Assembly (NCBI GenBank): GCA_003167475.1
Contig: PMTB01000069.1
Span: forward strand, 1 to 9,180
Direction: 5' to 3'
DNA length: 9,180 nucleotides
DNA from: a candidate division FCPU426 bacterium
GTDB taxonomy: Bacteria; Oederibacteriota; PGYV01; Palsa-1178
Positions 1 through 7,182 of the stretch are shown one piece after another; position 1 is the stretch's first letter, and each line of letters starts with the position of its first letter. Both the position numbers and the translations under genes were made by a program. A model generated the notes under the pieces. That model saw only the letters and a program-made list of their open reading frames with translations. It was not told the DNA's origin and made no database searches.

Positions 1-28
1 CTTTTGTCTTTTGGCTTAAAAACTTAAC

Positions 29-34
29 GGAGGA
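29..34 (+). promoter_or_regulatory. Shine-Dalgarno site of the MFS transporter gene
   Basis: GGAGGA lies 4 nt upstream of ATG 39 and fixes that start. The remaining bases 1-28 hold no gene and no promoter that I can support, so transcription may begin outside the window. Confidence 0.7.
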
Positions 35-38
35 CTTA

Positions 39-1271
39 ATGAAACCCAATACAGCTCCTGTGTCCGATGAGACCAAACGAGCCTACCAACTTATCATTTT
101 TTTCGGCCTTGTCAGCCTTTTCGGCGACATCGTATACGAGGGCGCCCGCGCCGTTAACGGGCCTTACCTTGAAACCCTTGCGGCCAACGCGGCTATGGTC
201 GGGCTTATCGCCGGGTTCGGCGAATTCGCGGGATACACTTTACGGCTGTTGTCGGGTTATTTCGCTGACAAAACAAAGGCCTATTGGGCCTTTACTTTTG
301 TCGGGTACGGTTTGATCATAGCCATACCTCTCTTATCCCTGACCGGTATCTGGCAGATGGCGGCGGTGTTCATGGTTTTGGAGCGCATCGGCAAGGGCAT
401 CAGGGCGCCGGCCAAGGACTCCATAGTTTCAAGCGCGGCTAAAAGAGTGGGGACCGGGAAGGGATTTGCCATACAGGAAGTCATGGACCAGTTCGGCGCA
501 TTATTGGGGCCGCTTATATTCGCCGGTTACTTTGCCATTACAGGCGGCGGGGTAAAAAATGCCGTTGATTACAGGCACGCTTACGGGTTGTTTTGGATAC
601 CGTATATACTCGTCATGATATTTGCCGTTGTTGCTTATCTTAAAGTACCTGACCCGTCAAAGCTCGAACCCCCAAAAGCAGCCGGGGATCCGGACAAAAT
701 AACAAAGCTGTTCTGGATATATACCGTGTTTTCATTTACAACTGCTTTCGGTTTCATGAATTTTGCCATAATGGGCTACCACTTCAAGGCCCGGAATGTA
801 ATAAGCGACGTATGGATACCAATATATTACGCGATTGCCATGGGTGTCGACGGCATCGCCGCGTATGTTATGGGAACCTGGTATGACCGCCTTAAAATAA
901 AATTCAACCATCATGGCGGAGGCCTTGCCACCCTTATAGTACTGCCGATATTGTCGGCTTTTATACCGTTCTTTGCATTTACCAAAAGCCCTGTTTTGGC
1001 GCTTGTGTCAGCTGTGTTATGGGGCATAGTAATGGGCGGACATGAGACCATAATGAAAGCCGCCATAGCCGACATAACCCCGCTTAAAAAGAGGGGAACA
1101 GGTTACGGCATATTCAACTTCTCATACGGTCTGTCCATGCTGGCCGGGGCGTATTTGTCGGGATTGCTTTATGAAATTTCAATACCAATACTGTGCTGGT
1201 CGGCGGTGGCGGTGCAGGTTGTTGCAATTGCGGTTTTCTTTATATTGAAAAAAGAAATACAGACAACCTAA
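39..1271 (+). CDS. MFS transporter, substrate unknown
   Basis: This is a 410-residue integral inner-membrane protein of the major facilitator superfamily, which moves small solutes by proton- or ion-coupled antiport/symport or uniport. The sequence shows about 11-12 hydrophobic segments split by a charged, proline-rich central cytoplasmic loop at about residues 202-220 (KVPDPSKLEPPKAAGDPDK). A variant of MFS motif A, LSGYFADKT at 71-79, follows the second segment. The charged stretch ERIGKGIRAPAKD at 115-127 resembles a signature seen in several drug or sugar MFS clades. The length is typical of 12-helix members. No signal peptide is expected; the N terminus is cytoplasmic. The stop codon lies 3 nt before the cca start, so the two genes are very probably co-transcribed, although no functional link is obvious. 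The substrate cannot be read from the sequence. Confidence 0.88.
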   Translation: MKPNTAPVSDETKRAYQLIIFFGLVSLFGDIVYEGARAVNGPYLETLAANAAMVGLIAGFGEFAGYTLRLLSGYFADKTKAYWAFTFVGYGLIIAIPLLSLTGIWQMAAVFMVLERIGKGIRAPAKDSIVSSAAKRVGTGKGFAIQEVMDQFGALLGPLIFAGYFAITGGGVKNAVDYRHAYGLFWIPYILVMIFAVVAYLKVPDPSKLEPPKAAGDPDKITKLFWIYTVFSFTTAFGFMNFAIMGYHFKARNVISDVWIPIYYAIAMGVDGIAAYVMGTWYDRLKIKFNHHGGGLATLIVLPILSAFIPFFAFTKSPVLALVSAVLWGIVMGGHETIMKAAIADITPLKKRGTGYGIFNFSYGLSMLAGAYLSGLLYEISIPILCWSAVAVQVVAIAVFFILKKEIQTT

Positions 1272-1274
1272 ATC

Positions 1275-2543
1275 ATGAAAAACATAAATATGTATAAAGC
1301 CATGAAGTCCGAGCTCGACGCTGATATCTATAAACTGGTATGCTCAACCGGCATATTTGCCGATTCGTATGGCATCAAAGCCTGCATTGTCGGCGGCATG
1401 GTAAGGGATATATTCCTGAAAAGAAAGACCGTGGATATAGATGTGGTTGTCCTCGGGGACGGGTTGAAGTTTGCGCGGTTTTTAGCCGATAAACTTGGCG
1501 GCGCGTTTAAGGGATTTGAAAAGTTTAAAACAGCGAAAATATTCCTTAAAAACGGGCGAATAGATATTTCCAGCGCCAGAAAAGAGACCTACGAAAAACC
1601 AGCGGCCCTGCCGGATGTGGTTTTAAGCGGCCGTGATGAAGATTTGTTCCGCAGGGATTTCACCATAAACTCCATGGCAGTATCGATCAATAGGGAAGAC
1701 TTCGGAAACCTTTTTGACCCGTTTGGCGGCGTTTCTGATTTGAAAAAGAAAATCCTCAAAACAATGCATGACAGGAGCTTTGTTGACGACCCGACAAGAA
1801 TTTTAAGGGCAATCAGGTTTGAGGCAAGGCTTGGGTTTAAAATAGAGAAAAGAACTTTAAGGTTCATCCGCAAGGCGCTGAAAGAAAATATTTTTGAAAA
1901 CTTATCGGGCGAGAGGATAAGGGAAGAACTGTTTATACTGTTTAAGGAACAAACGCCGGCGAAAGCCATGAAGCGGCTTGAGCAGTTCGGGGTATTGCGC
2001 AAGATAAATCCGGGGTTGTGTCTGGATTCAAAGGCTCTGGCTATGTTTAAAACCATTGGAAGCTCTGGCAGGTTGATAAGGTCTTACCATGCGGACGTTC
2101 CAATCATGTATCTCATGGCATTGCTGGGCACCGCGCAACCGGCTCAGGCCCTCGCAACAGCCGTGAAATTAAAACTCAGCAACGGCCAGCGCCACGCAAT
2201 AGACCACGGTAAGGAACTGCAGAAACTCCAGCAAAAGGACCTTGGTAAACTTGGAAAAGGCAGCAGCGCCACGTATTTTCTGTTGAAAAAATACGGCACG
2301 GAAGCCCTGCTGTACCTGATGCTGATGCAAAAAGATAAGAAGCGGGCGGCAAGGATAAAATATTACCTGGATGAATTGAAACATATTAAGATAGAGATAA
2401 CTGGCGATGACCTGAAAGAGATGGGTATAAAGGAAGGCCCGGAGTATTCGAAGATTTTATCCGCTGTAATGAAAGCAAAGCTGGACGGCAGGGCGGATAA
2501 CAGGGAAGAACAGTTGGAGTTGGTAAGGACATTGGCAGAGTAG
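1275..2543 (+). CDS. cca: CCA tRNA nucleotidyltransferase / poly(A) polymerase family protein
   Basis: This 422-residue class II nucleotidyltransferase of the CCA-adding family builds or repairs the 3' CCA end of tRNAs in the cytoplasm from CTP and ATP. All head-domain motifs are visible: GGMVRD at 40-45 (nucleotide-binding turn), DIDVVV at 54-59 with the metal-binding pair D54 and D56, RRDFTINSMA at 126-135, DPFGG at 148-152, and DDPTRILRAIRFEARLG at 171-187 (base-recognition region). The C-terminal part has the usual ITGDDLKEMGIKEGPEYSKIL segment in two halves around 375-395. No HD phosphohydrolase domain is present. Sequence alone does not separate a full CCA enzyme from an A-adding or CC-adding one, so cca is used in the family sense. 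No clear SD precedes ATG 1275; with only 3 nt after the MFS stop, translation may be coupled. In-frame ATGs at 1290 and 1302 are alternatives. The stop codon lies inside a perfect palindrome. Confidence 0.9.
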   Translation: MKNINMYKAMKSELDADIYKLVCSTGIFADSYGIKACIVGGMVRDIFLKRKTVDIDVVVLGDGLKFARFLADKLGGAFKGFEKFKTAKIFLKNGRIDISSARKETYEKPAALPDVVLSGRDEDLFRRDFTINSMAVSINREDFGNLFDPFGGVSDLKKKILKTMHDRSFVDDPTRILRAIRFEARLGFKIEKRTLRFIRKALKENIFENLSGERIREELFILFKEQTPAKAMKRLEQFGVLRKINPGLCLDSKALAMFKTIGSSGRLIRSYHADVPIMYLMALLGTAQPAQALATAVKLKLSNGQRHAIDHGKELQKLQQKDLGKLGKGSSATYFLLKKYGTEALLYLMLMQKDKKRAARIKYYLDELKHIKIEITGDDLKEMGIKEGPEYSKILSAVMKAKLDGRADNREEQLELVRTLAE

Positions 2544-2567
2544 GGAACGCATATATGCGTTCCCTAC
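2540..2567. repeat. 28-nt perfect palindrome with GTAG/CTAC ends over the cca stop codon
   Basis: The 28 bases are their own reverse complement. The left half reads GTAGGGAACGCATA and the right half is its complement, so the unit starts with GTAG and ends with CTAC. It includes the TAG stop of cca at 2541-2543. No T-run follows, which argues against an intrinsic terminator. The GTAG head matches the other palindromes in this window. It could still help stabilise the mRNA 3' end. Confidence 0.8.
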
Positions 2568-2690
2568 GTATCCGATATACTTGGGGATAAGCAGGTACGC
2601 ATTATGTCACGCGGGATAACTGATGAAAAACCCGTTAAAACAAAGCCGGAAAATGCTGATGTGTTGGTGTGGGACCATTTTTGAAAGGGA
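2568..2690. other. intergenic stretch, no supported gene
   Basis: No gene can be supported here. A 26-codon open frame (ATG 2604 to TGA 2682-2684) continues the reading frame of cca past its stop and ends in VLVWDHF, but it has no SD and no family I recognise. Confidence 0.4.
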
Positions 2691-2834
2691 TTTTGTAGTC
2701 GCGGGCCTACGGTTAATCGGCCCGCGCCTAGATACGGATAAATTCTTGATAATTATAAGATGACCCCTCAACCATAGAGACTAACAAATACCCGCATGCG
2801 CACCCCGGTGAAACTAGAGGGTGCGACTACAAAA
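2691..2834. repeat. 144-bp element bounded by inverted GTAG-headed hairpins (BIME- or MITE-like)
   Basis: The left end TTTTGTAGTCGC (2691-2702) is the exact reverse complement of the right end GCGACTACAAAA (2823-2834), giving 12-bp terminal inverted repeats. Each end is also the foot of its own hairpin. The left one is a + strand GTAG at 2695 with stem CGCGGGCC/GGCCCGCG (2700-2707 with 2719-2726). The right one is a - strand GTAG at 2830-2827 with stem CGCACCC/GGGTGCG (2799-2805 with 2819-2825). The roughly 70 bases between the hairpins are A/T-rich and hold no gene. Two oppositely oriented GTAG hairpins match the plan of a BIME; a non-autonomous MITE is the alternative. It ends 26 nt upstream of the rplM promoter. 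Confidence 0.65.
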
Positions 2835-2860
2835 AACATATACCCTGGCATTAAAAACGC

Positions 2861-2889
2861 TTGACAAATATCGGTAATTATTATATTCT
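2861..2889 (+). promoter_or_regulatory. sigma-70-type promoter of rplM-rpsI
   Basis: A consensus -35 TTGACA (2861-2866) is followed by an A/T-rich -10 region. TATTCT (2884-2889) gives 17-bp spacing, while TATATT (2882-2887) matches better but gives 15 bp. Transcription would begin near 2895, leaving a leader of about 65-70 nt before rplM. Confidence 0.65.
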
Positions 2890-2963
2890 TCTTTATCCTT
2901 TTGTCTGTTAAAGGCACGAGGAATTTTGTTTTTTCAATAGTTCACAGGAGGATTTTGAGCATT

Positions 2964-3410
2964 ATGAAGACATTCATGGCAAGACCGCAGGACGTAGTAA
3001 GAAAATGGTATATTGTTGACGCGACCGACGAGGTACTCGGAAGGCTGGCGACAAGAATAGCTGATACATTAAGGGGAAAAAAGAAAGTTACGTTTACACC
3101 GCATGTTGATACGGGAGATTTTGTTATCGTCATTAATGCCGAGAAGATCAGGTTGACAGGCAAAAAATCCGATAAAAAAGTATACCAGTCACACTCGCTG
3201 TATCCGGGCGGGTTCAAGGAAGTTGAGTTCATGCACATGCTCACCACGCAGCCGGAAAAAGTCATCAAGGTTGCCGTGCGCGGGATGCTCCCGAAGACAA
3301 AGCTCGGGGACCAGGTATTCAAAAAATTAAGGGTATACAAGGGCGAAAAACACCCGCATACCTCAGTTGTCCTTGAACCATTAAAGGCAAATTTCAAGGG
3401 AGGAAAATAA
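2964..3410 (+). CDS. rplM: 50S ribosomal protein L13
   Basis: This 148-residue protein is the early-assembling large-subunit protein L13, which binds 23S rRNA. Diagnostic family stretches are RKWYIVDATDEVLGRLA near the N terminus, GDFVIVINAEKIRLTGKK, VYQSHSLYPGG, AVRGMLPKTKLG and the C-terminal LRVYKGEKHPH. The length fits the family. I chose ATG 2964 (MKTFMARPQ) because it gives the usual L13 N terminus, with AGGAGG at 2946-2951 upstream (12-nt spacing, somewhat long). TTG 2955 and ATG 2976 are alternatives. The frame stays open back to TTG 2901, but those residues fall next to the promoter and look like leader. It is followed by rpsI 1 nt later, the standard bacterial order. Some bacteria autoregulate this operon, but nothing here proves it. 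Confidence 0.97.
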   Translation: MKTFMARPQDVVRKWYIVDATDEVLGRLATRIADTLRGKKKVTFTPHVDTGDFVIVINAEKIRLTGKKSDKKVYQSHSLYPGGFKEVEFMHMLTTQPEKVIKVAVRGMLPKTKLGDQVFKKLRVYKGEKHPHTSVVLEPLKANFKGGK

Positions 3411-3411
3411 A

Positions 3412-3798
3412 TTGAGCACAAGCTACGGAACAGGCAGGAGAAAGAACGCAATCGCGAAAGTCTGGGTAAAACCCGGAACAGGCAAAATAACAGTAAACAA
3501 TAAGGATGTCAAAGAATATTTCCCGAGGGGCACGCATGTTGACCACCTCGTAGCGCCTATAGAAGCGGCAAGCCTCACTGGCAAGATGGACATAAAGGTA
3601 ACGGCCCTGGGCGGCGGCATGACAGGGCAGTCGGGCGCCATCAGGATGGGCATAGCAAGGGCCCTTGGCAAAAGAGACGAAGCTTTAAAGGTTATTATGG
3701 CCAAAGGCGGATTCTTAACACGCGACGACAGAATGGTAGAAAGAAAGAAATACGGAAGGGCAAAAGCAAGAAGGAGCTTCCAGTTCTCAAAGAGATAG
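3412..3798 (+). CDS. rpsI: 30S ribosomal protein S9
   Basis: This 128-residue small-subunit protein has its basic C-terminal tail reaching the P-site tRNA. It shows the family signature GTGRRKNAIAKVWVKPGTGKI at the N terminus, GGGMTGQSGAIRMGIARAL in the middle, and the expected LTRDDRMVERKKYGRAKARR... tail ending in FSKR. The complete length is normal. The start is TTG 3412, supported by GGGAGG at 3398-3403, which lies inside the last codons of rplM. The 1-nt gap and the embedded SD indicate one operon and probable translational coupling with L13. An intrinsic terminator follows. Confidence 0.97.
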   Translation: MSTSYGTGRRKNAIAKVWVKPGTGKITVNNKDVKEYFPRGTHVDHLVAPIEAASLTGKMDIKVTALGGGMTGQSGAIRMGIARALGKRDEALKVIMAKGGFLTRDDRMVERKKYGRAKARRSFQFSKR

Positions 3799-3818
3799 TT
3801 TCTTCTAGAATATATACG

Positions 3819-3855
3819 AACAAAGGCCGGGTTATCCCGGCCTTTGTTATTTTAT
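3819..3855 (+). terminator. intrinsic terminator of the rplM-rpsI operon
   Basis: There is a perfect 13-bp stem, AACAAAGGCCGGG (3819-3831) with CCCGGCCTTTGTT (3836-3848), around the 4-nt loop TTAT. The T-rich ATTTTAT follows. It lies about 20 nt after the rpsI stop. Confidence 0.9.
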
Positions 3856-3872
3856 GGGGTAATAGATTGTTG

Positions 3873-3901
3873 TTTGTACGGAAGTGGTTTTAGTATATAA
3901 T
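3873..3901 (+). promoter_or_regulatory. putative promoter of the GH3-GH5 gene
   Basis: A perfect -10 TATAAT (3896-3901) lies 17 bp after a weak -35 TTTGTA (3873-3878). TTGTAC at 3874-3879, with 16-bp spacing, is equally possible. It is the first promoter-like site after the rpsI terminator. A transcript from it would carry a leader of about 200 nt that includes the whole 141-bp inverted repeat. Confidence 0.5.
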
Positions 3902-3949
3902 AGCGGAAGTATTTTAATGCGGTGCTTGAGGCAGGCTGATCATCGAGTT

Positions 3950-4090
3950 GTCATTGCGAGGAGCCGGTTTTGTGTTTTTGGCGACGAAGCAATCTCTGTT
4001 TCACGATAAGCTTTTAGTCCTGTCTTGCTCCGCGGGCTTTGATTTAGACCAGATTGCTTCGACGCGGAAGTGCTCGCTCCTCGCAATGAC
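3950..4090. repeat. 141-bp imperfect inverted repeat (TCATTGCGAGGAGC type)
   Basis: The outer 15 bases, GTCATTGCGAGGAGC (3950-3964), are exactly complementary to GCTCCTCGCAATGAC (4076-4090). Inner arms CGAAGCAATCT (3985-3995) and AGATTGCTTCG (4051-4061) are also exact, with an unpaired centre of about 55 nt. From memory, palindromes with these ends occur dispersed in many unrelated bacterial genomes as non-coding, MITE-like repeats. No transposase is present. The element lies between a promoter and an SD site and happens to be open in the frame of the downstream gene, so a gene caller could extend that gene through it to TTG 3948. Confidence 0.85.
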
Positions 4091-4105
4091 GATTCAAACA
4101 ACACC

Positions 4106-4110
4106 GGAGG
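4106..4110 (+). promoter_or_regulatory. Shine-Dalgarno site deciding the GTG start of the GH3-GH5 gene
   Basis: GGAGG ends 5 nt before GTG 4116. No comparable site precedes the upstream in-frame TTG 3948, so this SD sets the start downstream of the inverted repeat. Confidence 0.75.
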
Positions 4111-4115
4111 CTTTT

Positions 4116-7100
4116 GTGGCTAAACGTAAAAAACAGGCTTTGCCTTACATGGACACCAACCTTTCGTTCGAAGAACGCGTCAACGATCTCGTCTCGCGTT
4201 TGACGCCCGAGGAAAAAATATCCCAGATGCTGCACGCTTCGCCTGAAATCAAACGCCTCGGCATACCCAAATACGACTGGTGGAACGAATGCCTTCACGG
4301 CGTCGCCCGCGCCGGCATCGCCACCGTATTCCCGCAGGCCATAGGACTTGCCGCGACATTCAACGATGAACTCATATATAAAGTCGCCTCGGCCATATCG
4401 GATGAGGGCCGGGCCAAATACCATAAAGCGATCAGCGAAGGCTTCAGGGAAAGATATTTTGGGGTTAATTTCTGGTCGCCAAATATAAATATATTCCGAG
4501 ATCCGCGTTGGGGAAGGGGCCAGGAGACGTATGGGGAAGACCCTTACCTAACATCCCGCATAGGCGTCGCGTTTGTAAAAGGGATACAAGGGGACGATCC
4601 GAAATACATGAAGGCGGCTGCCTGCGCGAAACACTTTGCGGTGCACAGCGGGCCCGAAGCCTTGCGCCATACATTTGACGCGGTCGTGTCTGAAAAGGAT
4701 TTGCGCGAAACTTATCTGCCGGCCTTTAAAGCGCTTGTTAAGGAAGCCAAAGCCGAGGCAGTCATGGGCGCTTATAACAGGACTTTGGGAGAGCCATGCT
4801 GCGCAAGCAAGAGGCTGCTCACCGATATTTTACGCAATGAATGTGGTTTTACAGGGCACGTGGTTTCGGATTGCCACGCTATCCATGGTATTTATTTACA
4901 CCACAAATATACAAAAACAGCGGCCGAAGCCGCGGCATTGTCCACCAAGAACGGCTGCGACCTGAACTGCTGCTGCGATGAGGGCAAGTGCTCGGAGTCA
5001 AGCAAAGGGCTGCAAAAGGCAATGGAATACGCCATCCTTGATCAGTCATATGTAGACAGGTCAATCAAGCGCATCCTGTTGACGCGTTTCAAACTGGGGA
5101 TGTTCGACCCGGATAAGGACGTAAAGTACACAAAGATCCCCTACAGCGTGGTTGATTCACCCAAACACAGGCAGCTCGCCCTTGAAGCCGCAAGGCAGTC
5201 GATCGTACTGCTGAAGAACGACGGCATATTGCCCTTGAAAAATGTAAAGTCCATAGGTGTCACAGGACCAAACGCCGATGATATAGAATCCCTTCTGGGA
5301 AATTATAACGGATCGCCATCCAAATGGGTGACCCCCCTTGACGGCATTAAGGTTATGGCCGGTAAAAAGATAAAGGTTACCTACATGCAGGGATGCAATA
5401 TAAAGGATAAGTATACCGATCACATAAACGCTTTGCTGGATTCATTCAGGGATGTTGACGTTATAATCGCGTTTCTGGGCCTTAACCCCCAGTTAGAAGG
5501 CGAAGAGGGCGCGGGAGACGGGGACAGGGAAAACATTACGCTTCTTCCTGCCCAGGCAAAGGTGCTTGAGACTATCTGCTCCATAGGCAAGCCCGTGATA
5601 GTCGTGTTATTGAACGGTAGCGCCATATCTTTTGACGTTAACCATAAGAATATAAAAGCTGTGGTTGAGGCATGGTACCCCGGAGAAGAAGGCGGTACGG
5701 CTATCGCTGAAACATTATTCGGCAAAAACAACCCTGCGGGCAGGCTGCCCGTTACGTTTTATAAATCAGTGGAAGACCTTCCGGATTTCCGGGATTACAG
5801 GATGGATAACAGGACATATAAGTATTTCAAGGGCGAACCGCTTTATCCGTTCGGATTTGGTTTGTCATACACAAGTTTTAAGTATTCGAAGCTGAAGCTT
5901 CCGAAAACAATAGCCGCGGGCCAGCCGCTTAAAGTTTCGGTTAACATCAAGAACACTGGCTCTAGAGACGGCGATGAAGTTTTACAGGTTTATATAAAAT
6001 CGCCGGTTGAAGGGGCGCCTTTAAGGTCATTATGCGGGGTCAAGCGTCTTCACCTGAAAAAGAAAACCAAAAAGACGGTTGAATTCATTATATCACCGGA
6101 CCAGATAGGGGCGTTCGCAATTGACGGTTCTTTCAAACAGGCGTCGGGTATTTATCAGGTATTTGTGGGCGGAGTGCAGCCCGGTTATGAAAAGATGGCC
6201 CGCACGACAGGGCTTGTGAAAGGTTCAGTGACCCTTGTAAATGAAAAGGATAAGGCGAAAAAGGCCGAAGCCGCGCCATATGTGGGATTTAAGGTGAACG
6301 GCAGGCACATACTTGACGGCAATGGCGAAAAGTTTGTCATAAGGGGCGTCAATAAAATGTCGGTCTGGCTCGACCCGGACGGCATACCGTCTTTTTCCGA
6401 AATAGCAAAAACAGGCGCGAACTGCGTGCGCATAGTCTGGAGCATTAAGGACGGCACCATGGAAGGCCTGGATACGGTAATAAGCAACTGCGCGAAGGAA
6501 AAGATGGTGTCCGTGATAGAGCTTCATGACCAGACCGGCAATTGGGATGACAATGTATTTGACCAGTTTAACAACTACTGGACAGCTCCACAAATGGCCG
6601 CTATAATCAAAAAACACGAAAGATACCTGATAATCAATTACGGCAATGAAATAGGCGACAACAAAGTCACGAACGAACAGTTCAGGGAACGCTACAGCGA
6701 CGCTGTGAAAAAGATGAGAAAAGTTGGTATCAGGGTTCCCATTATGATAGACGCGGCTTCCTGGGGCACAGGAATGAACTATATCACGGACAACTGGGAA
6801 TACTTGCAGAAAAATGACCCGCTTAACAACCTCATGTTTTCTATCCACATGTGGTGGAACGACGGCGACGCCAAACGGGTAAAAGACGCGATAGAAGGCG
6901 CCAAAATGGCCGGCATACCGCTGGTAGTGGGGGAATTCGCGGTCGCGGGGATTGAAAATAAAGGTTTGATATGCTATGAAACAATAATAGCGGAGTGCCA
7001 TAAGACAGGCATAGGCTGGCTGGCGTGGGAGTGGGGCCCGGGGAATCTTCACGGCAACCTGATGGATATGACGACGAACAATAAGTACGAGACACTGTGG

Positions 7101-7175
7101 GGCTGGGCAAAGGAAGTGTGTATCGGCAGCCAGTATAGTATAAAGAACACGGCAATCAGGCCGGATATATTCTAG
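4116..7175 (+). CDS. GH3 beta-xylosidase/beta-glucosidase-like enzyme fused to a GH5 mannanase-like domain
   Basis: This 1019-residue two-enzyme protein is numbered here from GTG 4116. Residues about 12-585 are glycoside hydrolase family 3, closest in style to beta-xylosidases/alpha-arabinofuranosidases. Visible are YDWWNECLHGVARAG (53-67), FRDPRWGRGQETYGEDPY (127-144), substrate-site KH (172-173) and VVSDCHAI with the probable nucleophile D252. The acid/base is likely one of E461, E463 or E464 in LEGEEGAGDGDR. A fibronectin-III-like domain (about 590-690) and a charged linker (about 695-720) follow. Residues about 722-1002 are a second catalytic domain: a GH5 TIM barrel resembling bacterial endo-beta-1,4-mannanases (GH5_8), with GANCVRIVW, VIELHDQTG, the acid/base E845 in NYGNEIG, SIHMWW, the nucleophile E940 in VVGEFA, and GWLAWEW. 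It probably trims xylan- or mannan-type hemicellulose fragments; exact substrates are inferred. No signal peptide or membrane segment is visible, so a cytoplasmic location is suggested. Cysteines cluster at NCCCDEGKC (284-292). The GIY-YIG gene starts 7 nt after the stop. Confidence 0.88.
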   Translation: MAKRKKQALPYMDTNLSFEERVNDLVSRLTPEEKISQMLHASPEIKRLGIPKYDWWNECLHGVARAGIATVFPQAIGLAATFNDELIYKVASAISDEGRAKYHKAISEGFRERYFGVNFWSPNINIFRDPRWGRGQETYGEDPYLTSRIGVAFVKGIQGDDPKYMKAAACAKHFAVHSGPEALRHTFDAVVSEKDLRETYLPAFKALVKEAKAEAVMGAYNRTLGEPCCASKRLLTDILRNECGFTGHVVSDCHAIHGIYLHHKYTKTAAEAAALSTKNGCDLNCCCDEGKCSESSKGLQKAMEYAILDQSYVDRSIKRILLTRFKLGMFDPDKDVKYTKIPYSVVDSPKHRQLALEAARQSIVLLKNDGILPLKNVKSIGVTGPNADDIESLLGNYNGSPSKWVTPLDGIKVMAGKKIKVTYMQGCNIKDKYTDHINALLDSFRDVDVIIAFLGLNPQLEGEEGAGDGDRENITLLPAQAKVLETICSIGKPVIVVLLNGSAISFDVNHKNIKAVVEAWYPGEEGGTAIAETLFGKNNPAGRLPVTFYKSVEDLPDFRDYRMDNRTYKYFKGEPLYPFGFGLSYTSFKYSKLKLPKTIAAGQPLKVSVNIKNTGSRDGDEVLQVYIKSPVEGAPLRSLCGVKRLHLKKKTKKTVEFIISPDQIGAFAIDGSFKQASGIYQVFVGGVQPGYEKMARTTGLVKGSVTLVNEKDKAKKAEAAPYVGFKVNGRHILDGNGEKFVIRGVNKMSVWLDPDGIPSFSEIAKTGANCVRIVWSIKDGTMEGLDTVISNCAKEKMVSVIELHDQTGNWDDNVFDQFNNYWTAPQMAAIIKKHERYLIINYGNEIGDNKVTNEQFRERYSDAVKKMRKVGIRVPIMIDAASWGTGMNYITDNWEYLQKNDPLNNLMFSIHMWWNDGDAKRVKDAIEGAKMAGIPLVVGEFAVAGIENKGLICYETIIAECHKTGIGWLAWEWGPGNLHGNLMDMTTNNKYETLWGWAKEVCIGSQYSIKNTAIRPDIF

Positions 7176-7182
7176 GGTATTG

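Noticed and set aside
39..2543. A functional link between the MFS transporter and the CCA enzyme
   Set aside because: The 3-nt spacing shows co-transcription only; nothing in either sequence suggests a shared pathway.
2540..2567. Intrinsic terminator for the MFS-cca operon
   Set aside because: The palindrome is perfect but is not followed by a T-run, and half the stem is A/T. It fits the GTAG repeat family better.
2691..2834. CRISPR array from the repeated TTTTGTAGTCGC motifs
   Set aside because: The motifs are inverted, few and unevenly spaced, without spacers of constant length and without cas genes.
2901..2963. A 21-residue N-terminal extension of L13 from TTG 2901
   Set aside because: It falls just after the promoter, lacks an SD and is absent from normal L13 proteins; ATG 2964 gives the usual N terminus.
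3948..4115. A 56-residue N-terminal extension of the glycosidase starting at TTG 3948
   Set aside because: It is the translation of the inverted repeat, begins 2 nt before that repeat's first base, has no SD, and the GH3 similarity begins after GTG 4116.
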